Assembly (NCBI GenBank): GCA_023663345.1 | Contig: JAMPHR010000001.1 | Span: forward strand, 62,001 to 126,000 | DNA from: Paenibacillus sp. | GTDB taxonomy: Bacteria; Bacteroidota; Bacteroidia; Bacteroidales; Muribaculaceae | Length of the DNA: 64,000 bases | Reading direction: 5' to 3' | Shown: in pieces, positions 54,737 through 63,982 of the stretch | Layout: each line of letters begins with the position of its first letter | Position numbering within the stretch: the first letter of the stretch is position 1 | Translations under genes and position numbers: made by a program | The notes under the pieces: generated by a model | The model's input: the letters and a program-made list of their open reading frames with translations, nothing else | Database searches by the model: none | Told to the model about the DNA's origin: nothing

Positions 54737-55924
54737 ATGTCATCATTTCATTCACTTCTGCCCGTCGACACCGAGGGATACTACGGGCGCTTCGGAGGAG
54801 CCTATATCCCCGAAATACTTCATTCCAATATCGAACATCTGCGCGAGACATTCTATCGGTATGCAGCTGACGATGAATTTAACCGTGAGCTGGATCTTCT
54901 GCTTCGCGACTACGTAGGCCGCCCCTCCCCTCTCTACCGCGCCAACCGCCTCAGCGAACATTACGGTACCAACATATATCTGAAACGCGAGGACCTCAAC
55001 CACACCGGAGCTCATAAGATCAACAACGCTCTCGGGTCGGTACTGCTCGCCAAACGTATGGGCAAGACAAGAATTATTGCAGAGACCGGAGCCGGACAGC
55101 ATGGCGTGGCCACCGCCACAGCTTGTGCGCTAATGGACATGGAATGTACAGTATTCATGGGGGCGACTGATGTATCGCGTCAGAAACCCAATGTCGACCG
55201 TATGCGTATGCTTGGAGCCAAAGTCGAAGCTGTACAGAGCGGAAACAGAACCCTCAAGGACGCAACCAATGAAGCTATCAGATACTGGTGTTGCAACCCC
55301 GACAGCTTCTATGTGATCGGATCCACCGTAGGCCCGCATCCCTACCCCGAAATGGTCGCCCACTTCCAGTCTGTGATCTCCAGGGAAATGCAATCCCAAC
55401 TACTATCCCACACCGGATCGGAACTTCCCGACTGTGTGATAGCATGTATCGGCGGAGGAAGCAATGCGGCCGGCGCGTTCTACCATTTCATCAATGAGCC
55501 TTCGGTCAGATTGATAGCAGCCGAGGCTGCCGGACTGGGCACAGATACTGAAATGACAGCAGCCACCATGAAAGTGGGAACGGAAGGCATCATCCACGGA
55601 TCACGCACAATGGTGATGCAGACCGCAGACGGACAGATCATAGAACCCTACTCTATCTCAGCCGGACTGGATTACCCAGGTGTAGGCCCGCTCCATTCCT
55701 ATCTTGCCTCTTCAGGTCGTAGCGAGGTGGTAGCCATAACCGACCGTCAGGCACTGGATGCCGCCATGCGTCTGACACGCACCGAGGGAATCATTCCGGC
55801 TCTCGAATCGGCCCATGCTCTCGGTGTGCTCGACATTATGAAATTTGCACCCGACCAGACCGTGATCATAAACCTCTCAGGTCGCGGAGACAAGGACCTC
55901 GACACATATCTCAAAAATCAATGA
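54737..55924 (+). CDS. trpB: Tryptophan synthase beta subunit
   Basis: PLP enzyme that joins indole and serine to give tryptophan. The 395-aa protein is full length. The PLP Lys is in KREDLNHTGAHKINNALG (HTGAHKIN signature, about residue 92). AETGAGQHGVATATACAL binds indole and serine, and CIGGGSNAAGAFYHF is the phosphate-binding loop (GGGSNA). It is the first structural gene of trpBEGDCFA and is controlled by the upstream attenuator. Its stop overlaps the trpE start by 4 bp (ATGA). Confidence 0.98.
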   Translation: MSSFHSLLPVDTEGYYGRFGGAYIPEILHSNIEHLRETFYRYAADDEFNRELDLLLRDYVGRPSPLYRANRLSEHYGTNIYLKREDLNHTGAHKINNALGSVLLAKRMGKTRIIAETGAGQHGVATATACALMDMECTVFMGATDVSRQKPNVDRMRMLGAKVEAVQSGNRTLKDATNEAIRYWCCNPDSFYVIGSTVGPHPYPEMVAHFQSVISREMQSQLLSHTGSELPDCVIACIGGGSNAAGAFYHFINEPSVRLIAAEAAGLGTDTEMTAATMKVGTEGIIHGSRTMVMQTADGQIIEPYSISAGLDYPGVGPLHSYLASSGRSEVVAITDRQALDAAMRLTRTEGIIPALESAHALGVLDIMKFAPDQTVIINLSGRGDKDLDTYLKNQ

Positions 55925-57360
55925 CAACCACCCCTGTAATGCCAAATAATATGTCACAACATAGACTAAATATAATATCGCGTATAATCCCCGCCGATCT
56001 CGAGACTCCTGTGGGAATATACCTAAAGATCAGGGATCTGTATCCCGAATCAGCACTGCTTGAAAGCTCAGATTACCATACCTCACAGAATTCCGTGAGT
56101 CTCATAGGCGTATGTCCGATCGGAAGTTTCAGTGTCAACAATGATTCTATCGAACTGAGCTATCCCGACAGTCCAGCCTCATCCATTGCCATTAAAGATG
56201 GAATCAACGTGGTGAAAGTGCTTAAAGAGTATATGGCCTCTTATGCTATTGAAGGTGCTGATGCCGGTACTCCCAGCGGATTTCTCGGATACACAGCCTA
56301 CGATGCCGTGCGCTACTTCGAGAATGTGAATATTCAAAAGAAAGAGGAATGCTTCGCATCTATCCCTGATATGAAATACAATCTATACCGTTTCATCATC
56401 AAGGTGAACCATTACAAGAACCAAATGACCATTTATGAGCATCTGGTTCCCGGTCAGACATCAGGAATTGAGGAGATTATCAGCGTGATACATAACAACA
56501 ATGTTGCTCTCTATCCCTTTTCTGTGACCTCGGCACCTGAATCCTCAGTTACCGATGAAGAATTCAAGGATATGGTGCGACGAGGCATTAAGCACTCGAT
56601 GCGTGGCGACGTTTTCCAAATTGTGCCATCCCGCAGATTCTCCCAGCATTTTGAAGGCGATGAGTTCAATGTCTATAGGGCACTCAGGTGCATCAATCCA
56701 TCCCCCTATCTGTTCTACTTCGATTTCAGCGATTTCCGCATATTCGGCTCCTCACCCGAGACCCATCTTAAAGTCAATGGCAGTTATGCCTATATCGACC
56801 CCATCGCCGGGACATTCAAGCGCACCGGGGATGACCTCCGAGATCACGAACTGGCCAAAGCTCTTCTCGAGGATGATAAGGAGAATGCCGAACACATTAT
56901 GCTGGTCGACCTCGCACGCAATGATCTGAGCCGGAGTGGCGGAAAGGTGAGCATTGAGTTCCTTAAGCAGATACAATACTACTCACATGTGATACACATG
57001 GTGTCACGTGTCAAGGCCGAACTACCTAAAGATGCTGATGTACTGAGACTGTTTGCCGACACCTTCCCGGCCGGAACTCTCAGCGGAGCGCCTAAAGTAA
57101 GGGCAATGCAACTTATCAATGAGATCGAGCCTCACTCACGCATGACCTACGGTGGTTGCATTGGATTCATAGGATTCAACGGCGATCTGAACCAGGCCAT
57201 TACAATCAGATCATTCCTGAGCCACGACAATAAACTGTATTTTCAGGCAGGAGCGGGTATTGTGGCTCATTCCAATCCTGAAAACGAGCTTCAGGAAACC
57301 AACAACAAGCTCGGAGCTCTTGTAAAAGCTCTCAACTATGCCGAATCGTTCGGAAAATAA
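55921..57360 (+). CDS. trpE: Anthranilate synthase component I
   Basis: Makes anthranilate from chorismate and ammonia, using glutamine amide nitrogen delivered by TrpG. The 479-aa protein contains the chorismate-binding domain with DVFQIVPSRRFSQHFEG, FGSSPETHLKVNG, PIAGTFKRTGDD, DLARNDLSR, FPAGTLSGAPKVRAM and GGCIGFIGFNGDLNQAITIRS. The allosteric Trp motif is LLESSDYHT (LLES). Feedback inhibition by tryptophan is expected from that motif. It is translationally coupled to trpB by a 4-bp overlap and followed by trpG after 18 bp. An in-frame ATG at codon 11 could be an alternative start. Confidence 0.97.
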   Translation: MTTTPVMPNNMSQHRLNIISRIIPADLETPVGIYLKIRDLYPESALLESSDYHTSQNSVSLIGVCPIGSFSVNNDSIELSYPDSPASSIAIKDGINVVKVLKEYMASYAIEGADAGTPSGFLGYTAYDAVRYFENVNIQKKEECFASIPDMKYNLYRFIIKVNHYKNQMTIYEHLVPGQTSGIEEIISVIHNNNVALYPFSVTSAPESSVTDEEFKDMVRRGIKHSMRGDVFQIVPSRRFSQHFEGDEFNVYRALRCINPSPYLFYFDFSDFRIFGSSPETHLKVNGSYAYIDPIAGTFKRTGDDLRDHELAKALLEDDKENAEHIMLVDLARNDLSRSGGKVSIEFLKQIQYYSHVIHMVSRVKAELPKDADVLRLFADTFPAGTLSGAPKVRAMQLINEIEPHSRMTYGGCIGFIGFNGDLNQAITIRSFLSHDNKLYFQAGAGIVAHSNPENELQETNNKLGALVKALNYAESFGK

Positions 57361-57378
57361 CCAATAAAGACACTGATC

Positions 57379-57951
57379 ATGAAGTTACTCATTATTGATA
57401 ATTACGACTCGTTTACTTATAATATAGTCCATGCCTTGAGATCTCTCGGCATTGAGCCCACCATATGCCGAAATGACTGCATCTCGATCGACGAGATCGA
57501 CGGATTCGATAAAATCATCATCTCTCCCGGACCCGGCATCCCCTCCGAAGCCGGAATCCTGCCCGCCTTGCTCGACCGTTACGCCACAAGCAAATCCATC
57601 CTCGGAATCTGTCTGGGCCACCAAGCCATAGGCGAACGCTTCGGAGCGCGTCTCAGAAATCTACCTGAAGTATATCACGGCATAAAGTCCGAAATCACTC
57701 TCACGGTTCCCGACGATTACATATTCAGCGGTCTTCCTGAGAAAATCGAGGTCGGACGCTACCACTCATGGGTTGTGGACAGGGATGGATTTCCCGAATG
57801 TCTTGAAGTGACAGCCGTAAGCCCCGATGGTGAGATAATGGCCATGCGTCACCGTTCACTTGACGTGAGAGGCGTTCAATTCCATCCCGAATCCATCCTC
57901 ACCCCACAAGGCATCACCATAATCAGCAACTGGATCAACAGCGGGAACTGA
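57379..57951 (+). CDS. trpG: Anthranilate synthase component II (glutamine amidotransferase)
   Basis: Hydrolyses glutamine and passes ammonia to TrpE. The 190-aa class I amidotransferase has IIDNYDSFTYNI at the start, the oxyanion loop SPGPGIPSEAG, the nucleophile Cys in GICLGHQAIGERFG (about residue 79), and the His/Glu pair in VQFHPESILTPQG (about 168-172). It is the stand-alone form, not fused to TrpD. It lies 18 bp after trpE and 37 bp before trpD. Some relatives double as PabA; with a dedicated trp operon, TrpG is the natural call. Confidence 0.96.
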   Translation: MKLLIIDNYDSFTYNIVHALRSLGIEPTICRNDCISIDEIDGFDKIIISPGPGIPSEAGILPALLDRYATSKSILGICLGHQAIGERFGARLRNLPEVYHGIKSEITLTVPDDYIFSGLPEKIEVGRYHSWVVDRDGFPECLEVTAVSPDGEIMAMRHRSLDVRGVQFHPESILTPQGITIISNWINSGN

Positions 57952-57988
57952 TAGCATCAATCAATAACTCGATAACACTCATGACGAT

Positions 57989-58984
57989 ATGAAATCACTA
58001 TTATATAAGATGTTCGATCACAAAAGCCTCTCGAGAGAAGAATCCCGACAGGTATTGCTAAACATTGCCGACGGACTCTATAACGATGCCCAACTGTCAG
58101 CGTTCATGACAGTCTACCTCATGCGCTCCATCACTCTCGATGAACTCACAGGATTTCGCGATGCTATACTCGAGCGACGCAATCCAGTAGATCTTGGCAA
58201 CATAAAGGCTATCGACATCGTTGGCACGGGAGGTGACGGAAAAAACACCTTCAACATATCCACAGCCTCATGCTTTGTAGTCGCCGGTACAGGCCGTAAG
58301 GTTGTGAAACACGGTAACTATGGTGCAAGCTCCATATCCGGAGCATCCAATGTACTCGAACAGCATGGCGTACATTTCTCCTCCGACCCCGACATCCTAA
58401 ACCGGTCTCTACAGGAGAGCGGAGTGTGTTACCTACATGCCCCATTCTTCAGTCCGGCCCTCAAAAGTGTGGCATCTGTAAGAAAAGCCCTCGGTGTAAG
58501 AACATTCTTCAACATGCTGGGCCCGCTTGTCAACCCTGTGATGCCCAAGCATCAATTGCTTGGTGTATATAACCTCAAACTGTTGCGCCTTTACAGCTAC
58601 ATTGCACGTCAGGAAGGGATAGATTGCACCGTAGTACATTCGCTTGATGGATACGATGAAATTTCGCTCACTTCTCCATTCAAGGTTTCATCATCCAGGG
58701 GTGAACGGCTTTATCACCCTGAACAATTAGGATTTGAAACTGCTCGACAAGAGGAACTTTACGGAGGTGAATCCGTCAGTGATGCGGCCGAGATATTTGA
58801 CAGAGTTCTCTCAGGTACAGCCACCCGCGCTCAGACCGACTGTGTGATAGCCAACTCAGCCTTCGCCATTCTCACTCTCGAGCCGGAGCTATCCATCGCC
58901 GAAGCAATAGCCCAGGCCCGCGAATCGATTACATCGGGAGCCGCTCTCGGCACATTTAGGAAATTTATTGAAATCAACCGTTAG
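57989..58984 (+). CDS. trpD: Anthranilate phosphoribosyltransferase
   Basis: Attaches phosphoribose from PRPP to anthranilate. The 331-aa protein has the family's glycine-rich PRPP loop DIVGTGGDGKNTFNISTAS (near residue 75) and the motif VKHGNYGASSISGASNVLEQHG, where KHGN is diagnostic. NMLGPLVNP and TVVHSLDGYDEISLTSP also match. The small helical N-terminal domain is intact. It sits between trpG (37 bp) and trpC (12 bp). Confidence 0.97.
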   Translation: MKSLLYKMFDHKSLSREESRQVLLNIADGLYNDAQLSAFMTVYLMRSITLDELTGFRDAILERRNPVDLGNIKAIDIVGTGGDGKNTFNISTASCFVVAGTGRKVVKHGNYGASSISGASNVLEQHGVHFSSDPDILNRSLQESGVCYLHAPFFSPALKSVASVRKALGVRTFFNMLGPLVNPVMPKHQLLGVYNLKLLRLYSYIARQEGIDCTVVHSLDGYDEISLTSPFKVSSSRGERLYHPEQLGFETARQEELYGGESVSDAAEIFDRVLSGTATRAQTDCVIANSAFAILTLEPELSIAEAIAQARESITSGAALGTFRKFIEINR

Positions 58985-58996
58985 TCATCAGTCAAC

Positions 58997-59767
58997 ATGT
59001 CCAATATATTACAACAGATCACTGAAAACAAGCGCCGCGAGGTGGAAGCAATGATGCTTACAGCACCACTGCCGGATATCTCATCCACCGGCCGTACTCT
59101 TCGGTCCATGAGCCGGACGCTTGCCCAAAGCCCTACAGGTATCATCGCCGAGTTCAAGCGCCGATCCCCCTCCCGTGGCGAGATTCATCCTATGGCTATT
59201 GTAGACAATGTTATACCAGCCTATGCCGGCTCAGGAGCATCGGCATGTTCTATCCTCACCGATACTCCATACTTTGGAGGAGCAATTACCGACTTGGCAG
59301 TTGCCCGCTCACTCACCGATATCCCGTTATTACGCAAAGACTTTATCGTGAGCCGATATCAGATACACGAGGCGGCCTTATATGGCGCCGATGCCATTCT
59401 GCTTATCGCCTCATTCCTTTCCCGCGACGAGATAGAGCAATTCACCGCATGTGCCCATTCTCTCGGCCTTGAAGTGCTGTTAGAACTCCATTCTCTGTCT
59501 GAACTCGAAAAATTCCATCCCGATGTTGACATGGTAGGGATCAACAACCGAGACCTCACCACATTTCACACCGATCCGGCACTCTCGCTCTCCATTGCCA
59601 ACGAATTGCCCGACAATATAGTGAAAATAGCCGAAAGCGGTCTTTCCTCCATGCACGAAGTGATCCGTCTCCGTGATGCAGGATACCGAGGTTTCCTCAT
59701 CGGCGAGACTTTCATGAAACATTCCGACCCCGGACTTGCTCTTCATAATTTTATAAACACATTATAA
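58997..59767 (+). CDS. trpC: Indole-3-glycerol-phosphate synthase
   Basis: Closes the indole ring from carboxyphenylamino-deoxyribulose phosphate. The 256-aa TIM barrel has the signature IAEFKRRSPSRGEI (catalytic Glu and Lys near residues 50-55), LLRKDFIVSRYQIHEA, LEVLLELHSLSELE (catalytic Glu), GINNRDLTTF and AESGLSSMHEV. It is a separate protein, not fused to TrpF as in enterobacteria. It lies 12 bp after trpD and 11 bp before trpF. Confidence 0.97.
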   Translation: MSNILQQITENKRREVEAMMLTAPLPDISSTGRTLRSMSRTLAQSPTGIIAEFKRRSPSRGEIHPMAIVDNVIPAYAGSGASACSILTDTPYFGGAITDLAVARSLTDIPLLRKDFIVSRYQIHEAALYGADAILLIASFLSRDEIEQFTACAHSLGLEVLLELHSLSELEKFHPDVDMVGINNRDLTTFHTDPALSLSIANELPDNIVKIAESGLSSMHEVIRLRDAGYRGFLIGETFMKHSDPGLALHNFINTL

Positions 59768-59778
59768 CAATCTGAATC

Positions 59779-60411
59779 ATGATTATCAAGATATGCGGAT
59801 TGTCTGATCCTGAAAGCATCCAATCCATCTCCCTTCTCCGTCCATCAATGATAGGATTCATATTCTACGCCCCATCTCCGCGCAACGCCTGTGCCTTATT
59901 GCCATCATCAGTCGCCACTGTTCCCGAGGAGATCGAGCGAGTGGGAGTATTTGTGGACGCTCCAGTCAACCATATACTGCACACTGCGTCGCGCTATGGG
60001 CTATCAACTGTTCAATTGCACGGCAAAGAATCCCCTCAGGATTGTATCGCTCTACGCAATGCCGGGCTTAAAGTCATGAAAGCTGTCGGAATAGGTCATG
60101 ACATGGACTGGAGCCTCTTACAACCATATACGGAAACTGTAGATCTCTTTGTATTCGACACCCTGACGGCTGTACACGGCGGATCAGGAAGGAAATACGA
60201 CTGGAATCTCCTTGCCGGCTATCCTCTCGACATACCTTTCCTGCTGAGCGGAGGCATTGGTCCCGATGATGCTCCGGCAGTACTTGCCGCCTCGAAATCG
60301 CTACCGATGATGGCAGGTGTTGATATAAACAGCCGGTTTGAGACACGTCCCGGTTGCAAAGACGCCTCAATGGTTGCTTCATTTATAGATTCAATCTCAC
60401 AAAATAACTAA
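59779..60411 (+). CDS. trpF: Phosphoribosylanthranilate isomerase
   Basis: Converts N-(5-phosphoribosyl)anthranilate to its deoxyribulose form. The 210-residue TIM barrel begins IIKICGLSDPES, with the catalytic Cys in KICG, and has VGVFVDAPVNHIL, VQLHGKESP and FVFDTLTAVHGGSGRKYDW with the catalytic Asp in FDT. FLLSGGIGPDDAP and GVDINSRFETRPGCKD are the phosphate-binding loops. It is 11 bp after trpC and 9 bp before trpA. Confidence 0.97.
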   Translation: MIIKICGLSDPESIQSISLLRPSMIGFIFYAPSPRNACALLPSSVATVPEEIERVGVFVDAPVNHILHTASRYGLSTVQLHGKESPQDCIALRNAGLKVMKAVGIGHDMDWSLLQPYTETVDLFVFDTLTAVHGGSGRKYDWNLLAGYPLDIPFLLSGGIGPDDAPAVLAASKSLPMMAGVDINSRFETRPGCKDASMVASFIDSISQNN

Positions 60412-60420
60412 GCCACAAAA

Positions 60421-61197
60421 ATGAATAGACTTAAATCGCTTTTCGAGCGTAAATCATCCGATATACTTTCAGTTTTTCTCACTGCAGGTTTCCCCGCCCT
60501 TGATTCCACAGTGGAAATTATACGCCAACTTGATGCTCAAGGAGCCGACATGGTTGAAATAGGAGTCCCGTTCTCCGACCCTATGGCCGACGGAACAGTC
60601 ATTCAGCACAGCTCCACAGTTGCACTGAGCAACGGAATGACTCTCGCCCGTCTGCTCGACCAGATAGCGGAAGCGCGTAAATATGTTACCGACATGCCGT
60701 TTGTACTCATGGGCTACCTCAACCCCATGCTCAGTTACGGGATCGAACGCCTGTTTGCCCGCTGTGCCGAAATTGGTATCGATGCAATTATTATCCCAGA
60801 CCTTCCTTTCGCCGAATACATGCGTGAATACCGTCCGCTGTGTGAAAAATATGGCATCGACCTTATAATGCTCATAACACCCGAGACAAGCACCGAACGA
60901 ATACACCTTATCGACGATAACTGCTCGGGCTTTATCTATATGGTATCTGCAGCATCCACCACAGGTGTCCGCGACCGTTTCTCAACAGAACAGAAGGAAT
61001 ATTTCAACCGCATCGCATCCATGAATCTGCACCATCCGCGCCTCATAGGCTTCGGCATATCCAATCCGGCCACCATGGCTGATGCCTGCACATATTCATC
61101 GGGTGGAATCATAGGCTCATTATTCATAAAATGTCTTGAGCGCAATCCCACCCCCGCACTCGCCGTGACCGACCTCCTCCACACAATCGGCCGATAA
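60421..61197 (+). CDS. trpA: Tryptophan synthase alpha subunit
   Basis: Cleaves indole-3-glycerol phosphate and channels indole to TrpB. The 258-aa TIM barrel shows MVEIGVPFSDPMADGTVIQ with the catalytic Glu in VEIGVPFSDP (near residue 47) and the catalytic Asp region at IIIPDLPFAEY. The glycine-rich phosphate-binding loop is GFGISNPATM near residue 205. It is the last gene of the operon, while its partner trpB is the first. A hairpin terminator follows the stop codon. Confidence 0.97.
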   Translation: MNRLKSLFERKSSDILSVFLTAGFPALDSTVEIIRQLDAQGADMVEIGVPFSDPMADGTVIQHSSTVALSNGMTLARLLDQIAEARKYVTDMPFVLMGYLNPMLSYGIERLFARCAEIGIDAIIIPDLPFAEYMREYRPLCEKYGIDLIMLITPETSTERIHLIDDNCSGFIYMVSAASTTGVRDRFSTEQKEYFNRIASMNLHHPRLIGFGISNPATMADACTYSSGGIIGSLFIKCLERNPTPALAVTDLLHTIGR

Positions 61198-61212
61198 TAA
61201 CACCACTCAATA

Positions 61213-61263
61213 TTAACCGGAGCGTTGCGTGGCATGATGCCCACTCAACGCTCCGGTTATATC
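61213..61263 (+). terminator. Terminator after the trp operon
   Basis: A perfect 13-bp stem (61215-61227 with 61246-61258), with an inner GTGG/CCAC pairing in the loop. The downstream sequence is AT-rich with only short T-runs. It separates trpA from the convergent glycosidase gene and may act both ways. Confidence 0.72.
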
Positions 61264-61279
61264 TCTATAAGATGTTAAC

Positions 61280-63613
61280 TTAAAACAGGTCCTTTATTTT
61301 ACTACCTTCTCCCCACCGATGATCCTTGGGAAATGCTTTTCCTCCCCATGCCTTCTGATTGGTCCATGCAAGAGGCGCATCGGTCCAGAATGGATGCGTA
61401 GCCGGCAATCCCAACGGCAGAAACGACAATGAGGTCATGTAGAGCGAACCATTATTGGTGTATCTGTCTGCTATATTTGGCTGACTTCCGGCAAAACCTA
61501 TGGTCAAAAATCCTGCTTCATTGAAATTCTCCTGTCCGTCAAACATGCGGTGCATGACAGCTGTCAGAGCCGAACGCACCTGTCCGTTGGTCAATCCTGA
61601 GGGCAATTTCCCATACCATGCCATCAGCGCGAGAGGCTGAAGCGTGGCCATGCGGTAAGGGATCGAACGCCCGAACACCGGGAAAGTTCCCTCCGGAGAA
61701 ATCATCCTCTCCAATACGATCGAATATTTCTGTGTGCGCTTTATCGCACGGTCATAATATTTGGAATAGTGTATGCGTGTGCGCTTTCCTGCATCCTTCA
61801 TGGCCTGGAGAGTCTCGAGATACATGGGATGGAACACATAACTGCTGTAATAGTCATAGGCAAACGATGGACCATCGGCATACCATCCGTCTCCCACATA
61901 CCACTCCTCCACCTTGCGTATGGCTGAATTGATACGGTATTCGTCATGCCCCACACCGGCCTTAGCCATAAAACTCTCTATCGTAGAGGAGAAAAGCACC
62001 CAATTAGTATAAGGAGGGTCTATATGGCGCAAACGTGTGAACTCATCAATATAACGCTTCTTGGTAATATCGTCCAAAGGCATCCATAGGGCATCGTATC
62101 CGCGCAGGAAACTTTCGGCAATATAGGCGGCATCAACAAGAGCCTGCCCCTCCCCAGACCAAAGCAAGTAATCAGGACTCTCGGGATCAACAGCATTCCT
62201 ATAACTCGCGAGCGCCATATTCCGCAATTTCTTACGTTTCTGTCCTTCGGCCGTATTGTCATCTGGTAGGGAAAGCCAGGGCGCGATTCCGGCCATGAGT
62301 CTTCCGAAAGCCTCCATATATGTCACTTTACGGTTACGCCCATCCCAATTGGGACTTATCTCGACAAGCATGTTTTTTTGTAGCTCCCCTTTCGACATAT
62401 TACTCAGCACTGGATGAGCCATCTTATAAAGCAAGTCCACCCAATAGGCCCGGTCAGCCGACGACTCCGATTCAAGAAAACGCGTATATTCACATGCCGC
62501 GAGCAGAAAAGCCCCCACTCCGAAATTGGAAGTCGACTTGGCATCCACCACCTGCCCGGGAATAGCTTTCTCCCCTATGGGCTGGACATATCCTACACGT
62601 CCATCCTTCTGCAATGCTGTGCCTTTAAGATAATTCCATCCTTTACGGGCCGCATCGATATACTTGCTGTCCGAGAGGTATCCATTGTTCACTCCCCACA
62701 GGAGACCGTAGGTAAAGAACGCCGTTCCCGAAGTCTCCGGACCGGGAGCATGTGCCTCGTCCATCATCGACCGGCTCCAATATCCGCCAGGCTGTTGTGT
62801 GGCAACCACTGCATCGGCCATTCTCAGGTATTTATCCTCAAAGAATTTCCGGTATTTATAATCAGCAGGCAGGTCGGAAAGCACCTTGGCCAATCCGGCA
62901 AGCACCCATCCGTCACCTCGTGCCCAGAAATCTTTCTTACCGTTGGCACTCTTGTGCTTGGGATAAGTGTACTTGGCATCGCGGTAATACAGACCCTCGT
63001 CGGAATCATACATTATGCTGTCCGATACCTGTATGTACTCATATAGTTTGTCGAGATACGTGGGATTGTCGGTGATCTTGTAAAGCTTGGTCATTACAGG
63101 CATCACCATATACAATCCGTCGGCCCACCACCAGTAATCATTCCGGGGAGTTGACATCTCATATTCCATCACTTCCCTGGCACGGCTGATGCGTTTGTCG
63201 TCAGGGAGGATATTGTACAGGTCGGCATAGGTCTGGAAGCATATCTGCCAGTCCCCGAACAATACATGCTCGTCGGTCTCACCATAATCATATTTCCACC
63301 GTGACCGGTCGTTGCTCTTTGCACCCTTCCAGTCATTGTGCTCAGCCCAGCGCAATGAGTAATCGAGCCAATCGTCATTACCGGTGAGACGATAGGCCTC
63401 CATGTTGCCGGTATGATACGCCGCATTATCCCAGAAGGAATTTACCTCTGCCTTGTTGTTGGACTGCCAATAATCGTTTACCTTACCGATGATGGCACGT
63501 ACATCTCCAGCCTCCTTAATGGGGTCAGATTGTCTCTTGGATGTGGCATTCAACATGCTTGATGCAACGCTCATTAGCAACAATCCCACCGCCAGTTTAG
63601 ATTTAAAGTCCAT
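61280..63613 (-). CDS. Two-domain glycosidase: GH105-type plus DUF2264 (GH154-like)
   Basis: A 777-residue protein with an N-terminal signal peptide (MDFKSKLAVGLLLMSVASSML; no lipobox). Residues about 45-380 match GH88/GH105 unsaturated glucuronyl/galacturonyl hydrolases: WWWADGLYMVMP with the catalytic Asp, FWARGDGWVLAGLA and SGTAFFTYGLLWGVNNG. Residues about 390-775 match DUF2264, which I recall as the basis of family GH154 beta-glucuronidases. The fusion would remove uronic acids from pectin-, arabinogalactan- or lyase-derived oligosaccharides in the periplasm. No lyase, SusC/D or regulator lies beside it, so it is an isolated gene. GDGW replaces the common GNGW. Confidence 0.83.
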   Translation of the reverse strand: MDFKSKLAVGLLLMSVASSMLNATSKRQSDPIKEAGDVRAIIGKVNDYWQSNNKAEVNSFWDNAAYHTGNMEAYRLTGNDDWLDYSLRWAEHNDWKGAKSNDRSRWKYDYGETDEHVLFGDWQICFQTYADLYNILPDDKRISRAREVMEYEMSTPRNDYWWWADGLYMVMPVMTKLYKITDNPTYLDKLYEYIQVSDSIMYDSDEGLYYRDAKYTYPKHKSANGKKDFWARGDGWVLAGLAKVLSDLPADYKYRKFFEDKYLRMADAVVATQQPGGYWSRSMMDEAHAPGPETSGTAFFTYGLLWGVNNGYLSDSKYIDAARKGWNYLKGTALQKDGRVGYVQPIGEKAIPGQVVDAKSTSNFGVGAFLLAACEYTRFLESESSADRAYWVDLLYKMAHPVLSNMSKGELQKNMLVEISPNWDGRNRKVTYMEAFGRLMAGIAPWLSLPDDNTAEGQKRKKLRNMALASYRNAVDPESPDYLLWSGEGQALVDAAYIAESFLRGYDALWMPLDDITKKRYIDEFTRLRHIDPPYTNWVLFSSTIESFMAKAGVGHDEYRINSAIRKVEEWYVGDGWYADGPSFAYDYYSSYVFHPMYLETLQAMKDAGKRTRIHYSKYYDRAIKRTQKYSIVLERMISPEGTFPVFGRSIPYRMATLQPLALMAWYGKLPSGLTNGQVRSALTAVMHRMFDGQENFNEAGFLTIGFAGSQPNIADRYTNNGSLYMTSLSFLPLGLPATHPFWTDAPLAWTNQKAWGGKAFPKDHRWGEGSKIKDLF

Positions 63614-63754
63614 TATAAAATTGTGTTTTCAATTATACTCTATGGTACCGAATTTATAAGTTTTGCGTAAATTTAGGACTTTTTTGCTACAATAGCGATT
63701 ACATTCTGTTCATTTTTTGACAAAACATTACCATATACACTTTTTTGACCTTTT

Positions 63755-63937
63755 TCAGTTCAAAACCGAACCCCTCATAATACGGCTTTGTCGGCCATCT
63801 TTTCCATAATACCAAACATCCGGCAGTACATTTATTCCCACTTTATGATTGTCATTAGAAATATTATTCATAAATTTGTATTTGGAATAGTAACCTCTAT
63901 ATCCCAGATAAGAATCAATTTCTCCACTCTGATACAC
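63755..63937 (-). CDS. Small uncertain protein at the right edge
   Basis: A 60-codon frame from GTG 63937 (MYQSGEIDSYLGYRG) to 63755. It has no recognisable domain, no signal and no cysteine; it is rich in Tyr, Gly, Asn and Asp. A TACCTTTG motif lies 38 bp upstream, which fits a promoter with a short leader. A stop codon immediately precedes the GTG. It could be a real small gene, a gene fragment, or simply the leader of the downstream GH105-DUF2264 gene, which starts 141 bp later. I cannot choose. Confidence 0.3.
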   Translation of the reverse strand: MYQSGEIDSYLGYRGYYSKYKFMNNISNDNHKVGINVLPDVWYYGKDGRQSRIMRGSVLN

Positions 63938-63974
63938 CTACGGAATATCACCAAAAGTCTCGGATTTTAATGAT

Positions 63975-63982
63975 CAAAGGTA
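63975..63982 (-). promoter_or_regulatory. -7 element (TACCTTTG) at the right edge
   Basis: An exact TAnnTTTG on the minus strand. The -33 position would lie at or beyond the window edge, so it cannot be checked. It faces the small frame and the glycosidase gene. Confidence 0.45.
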
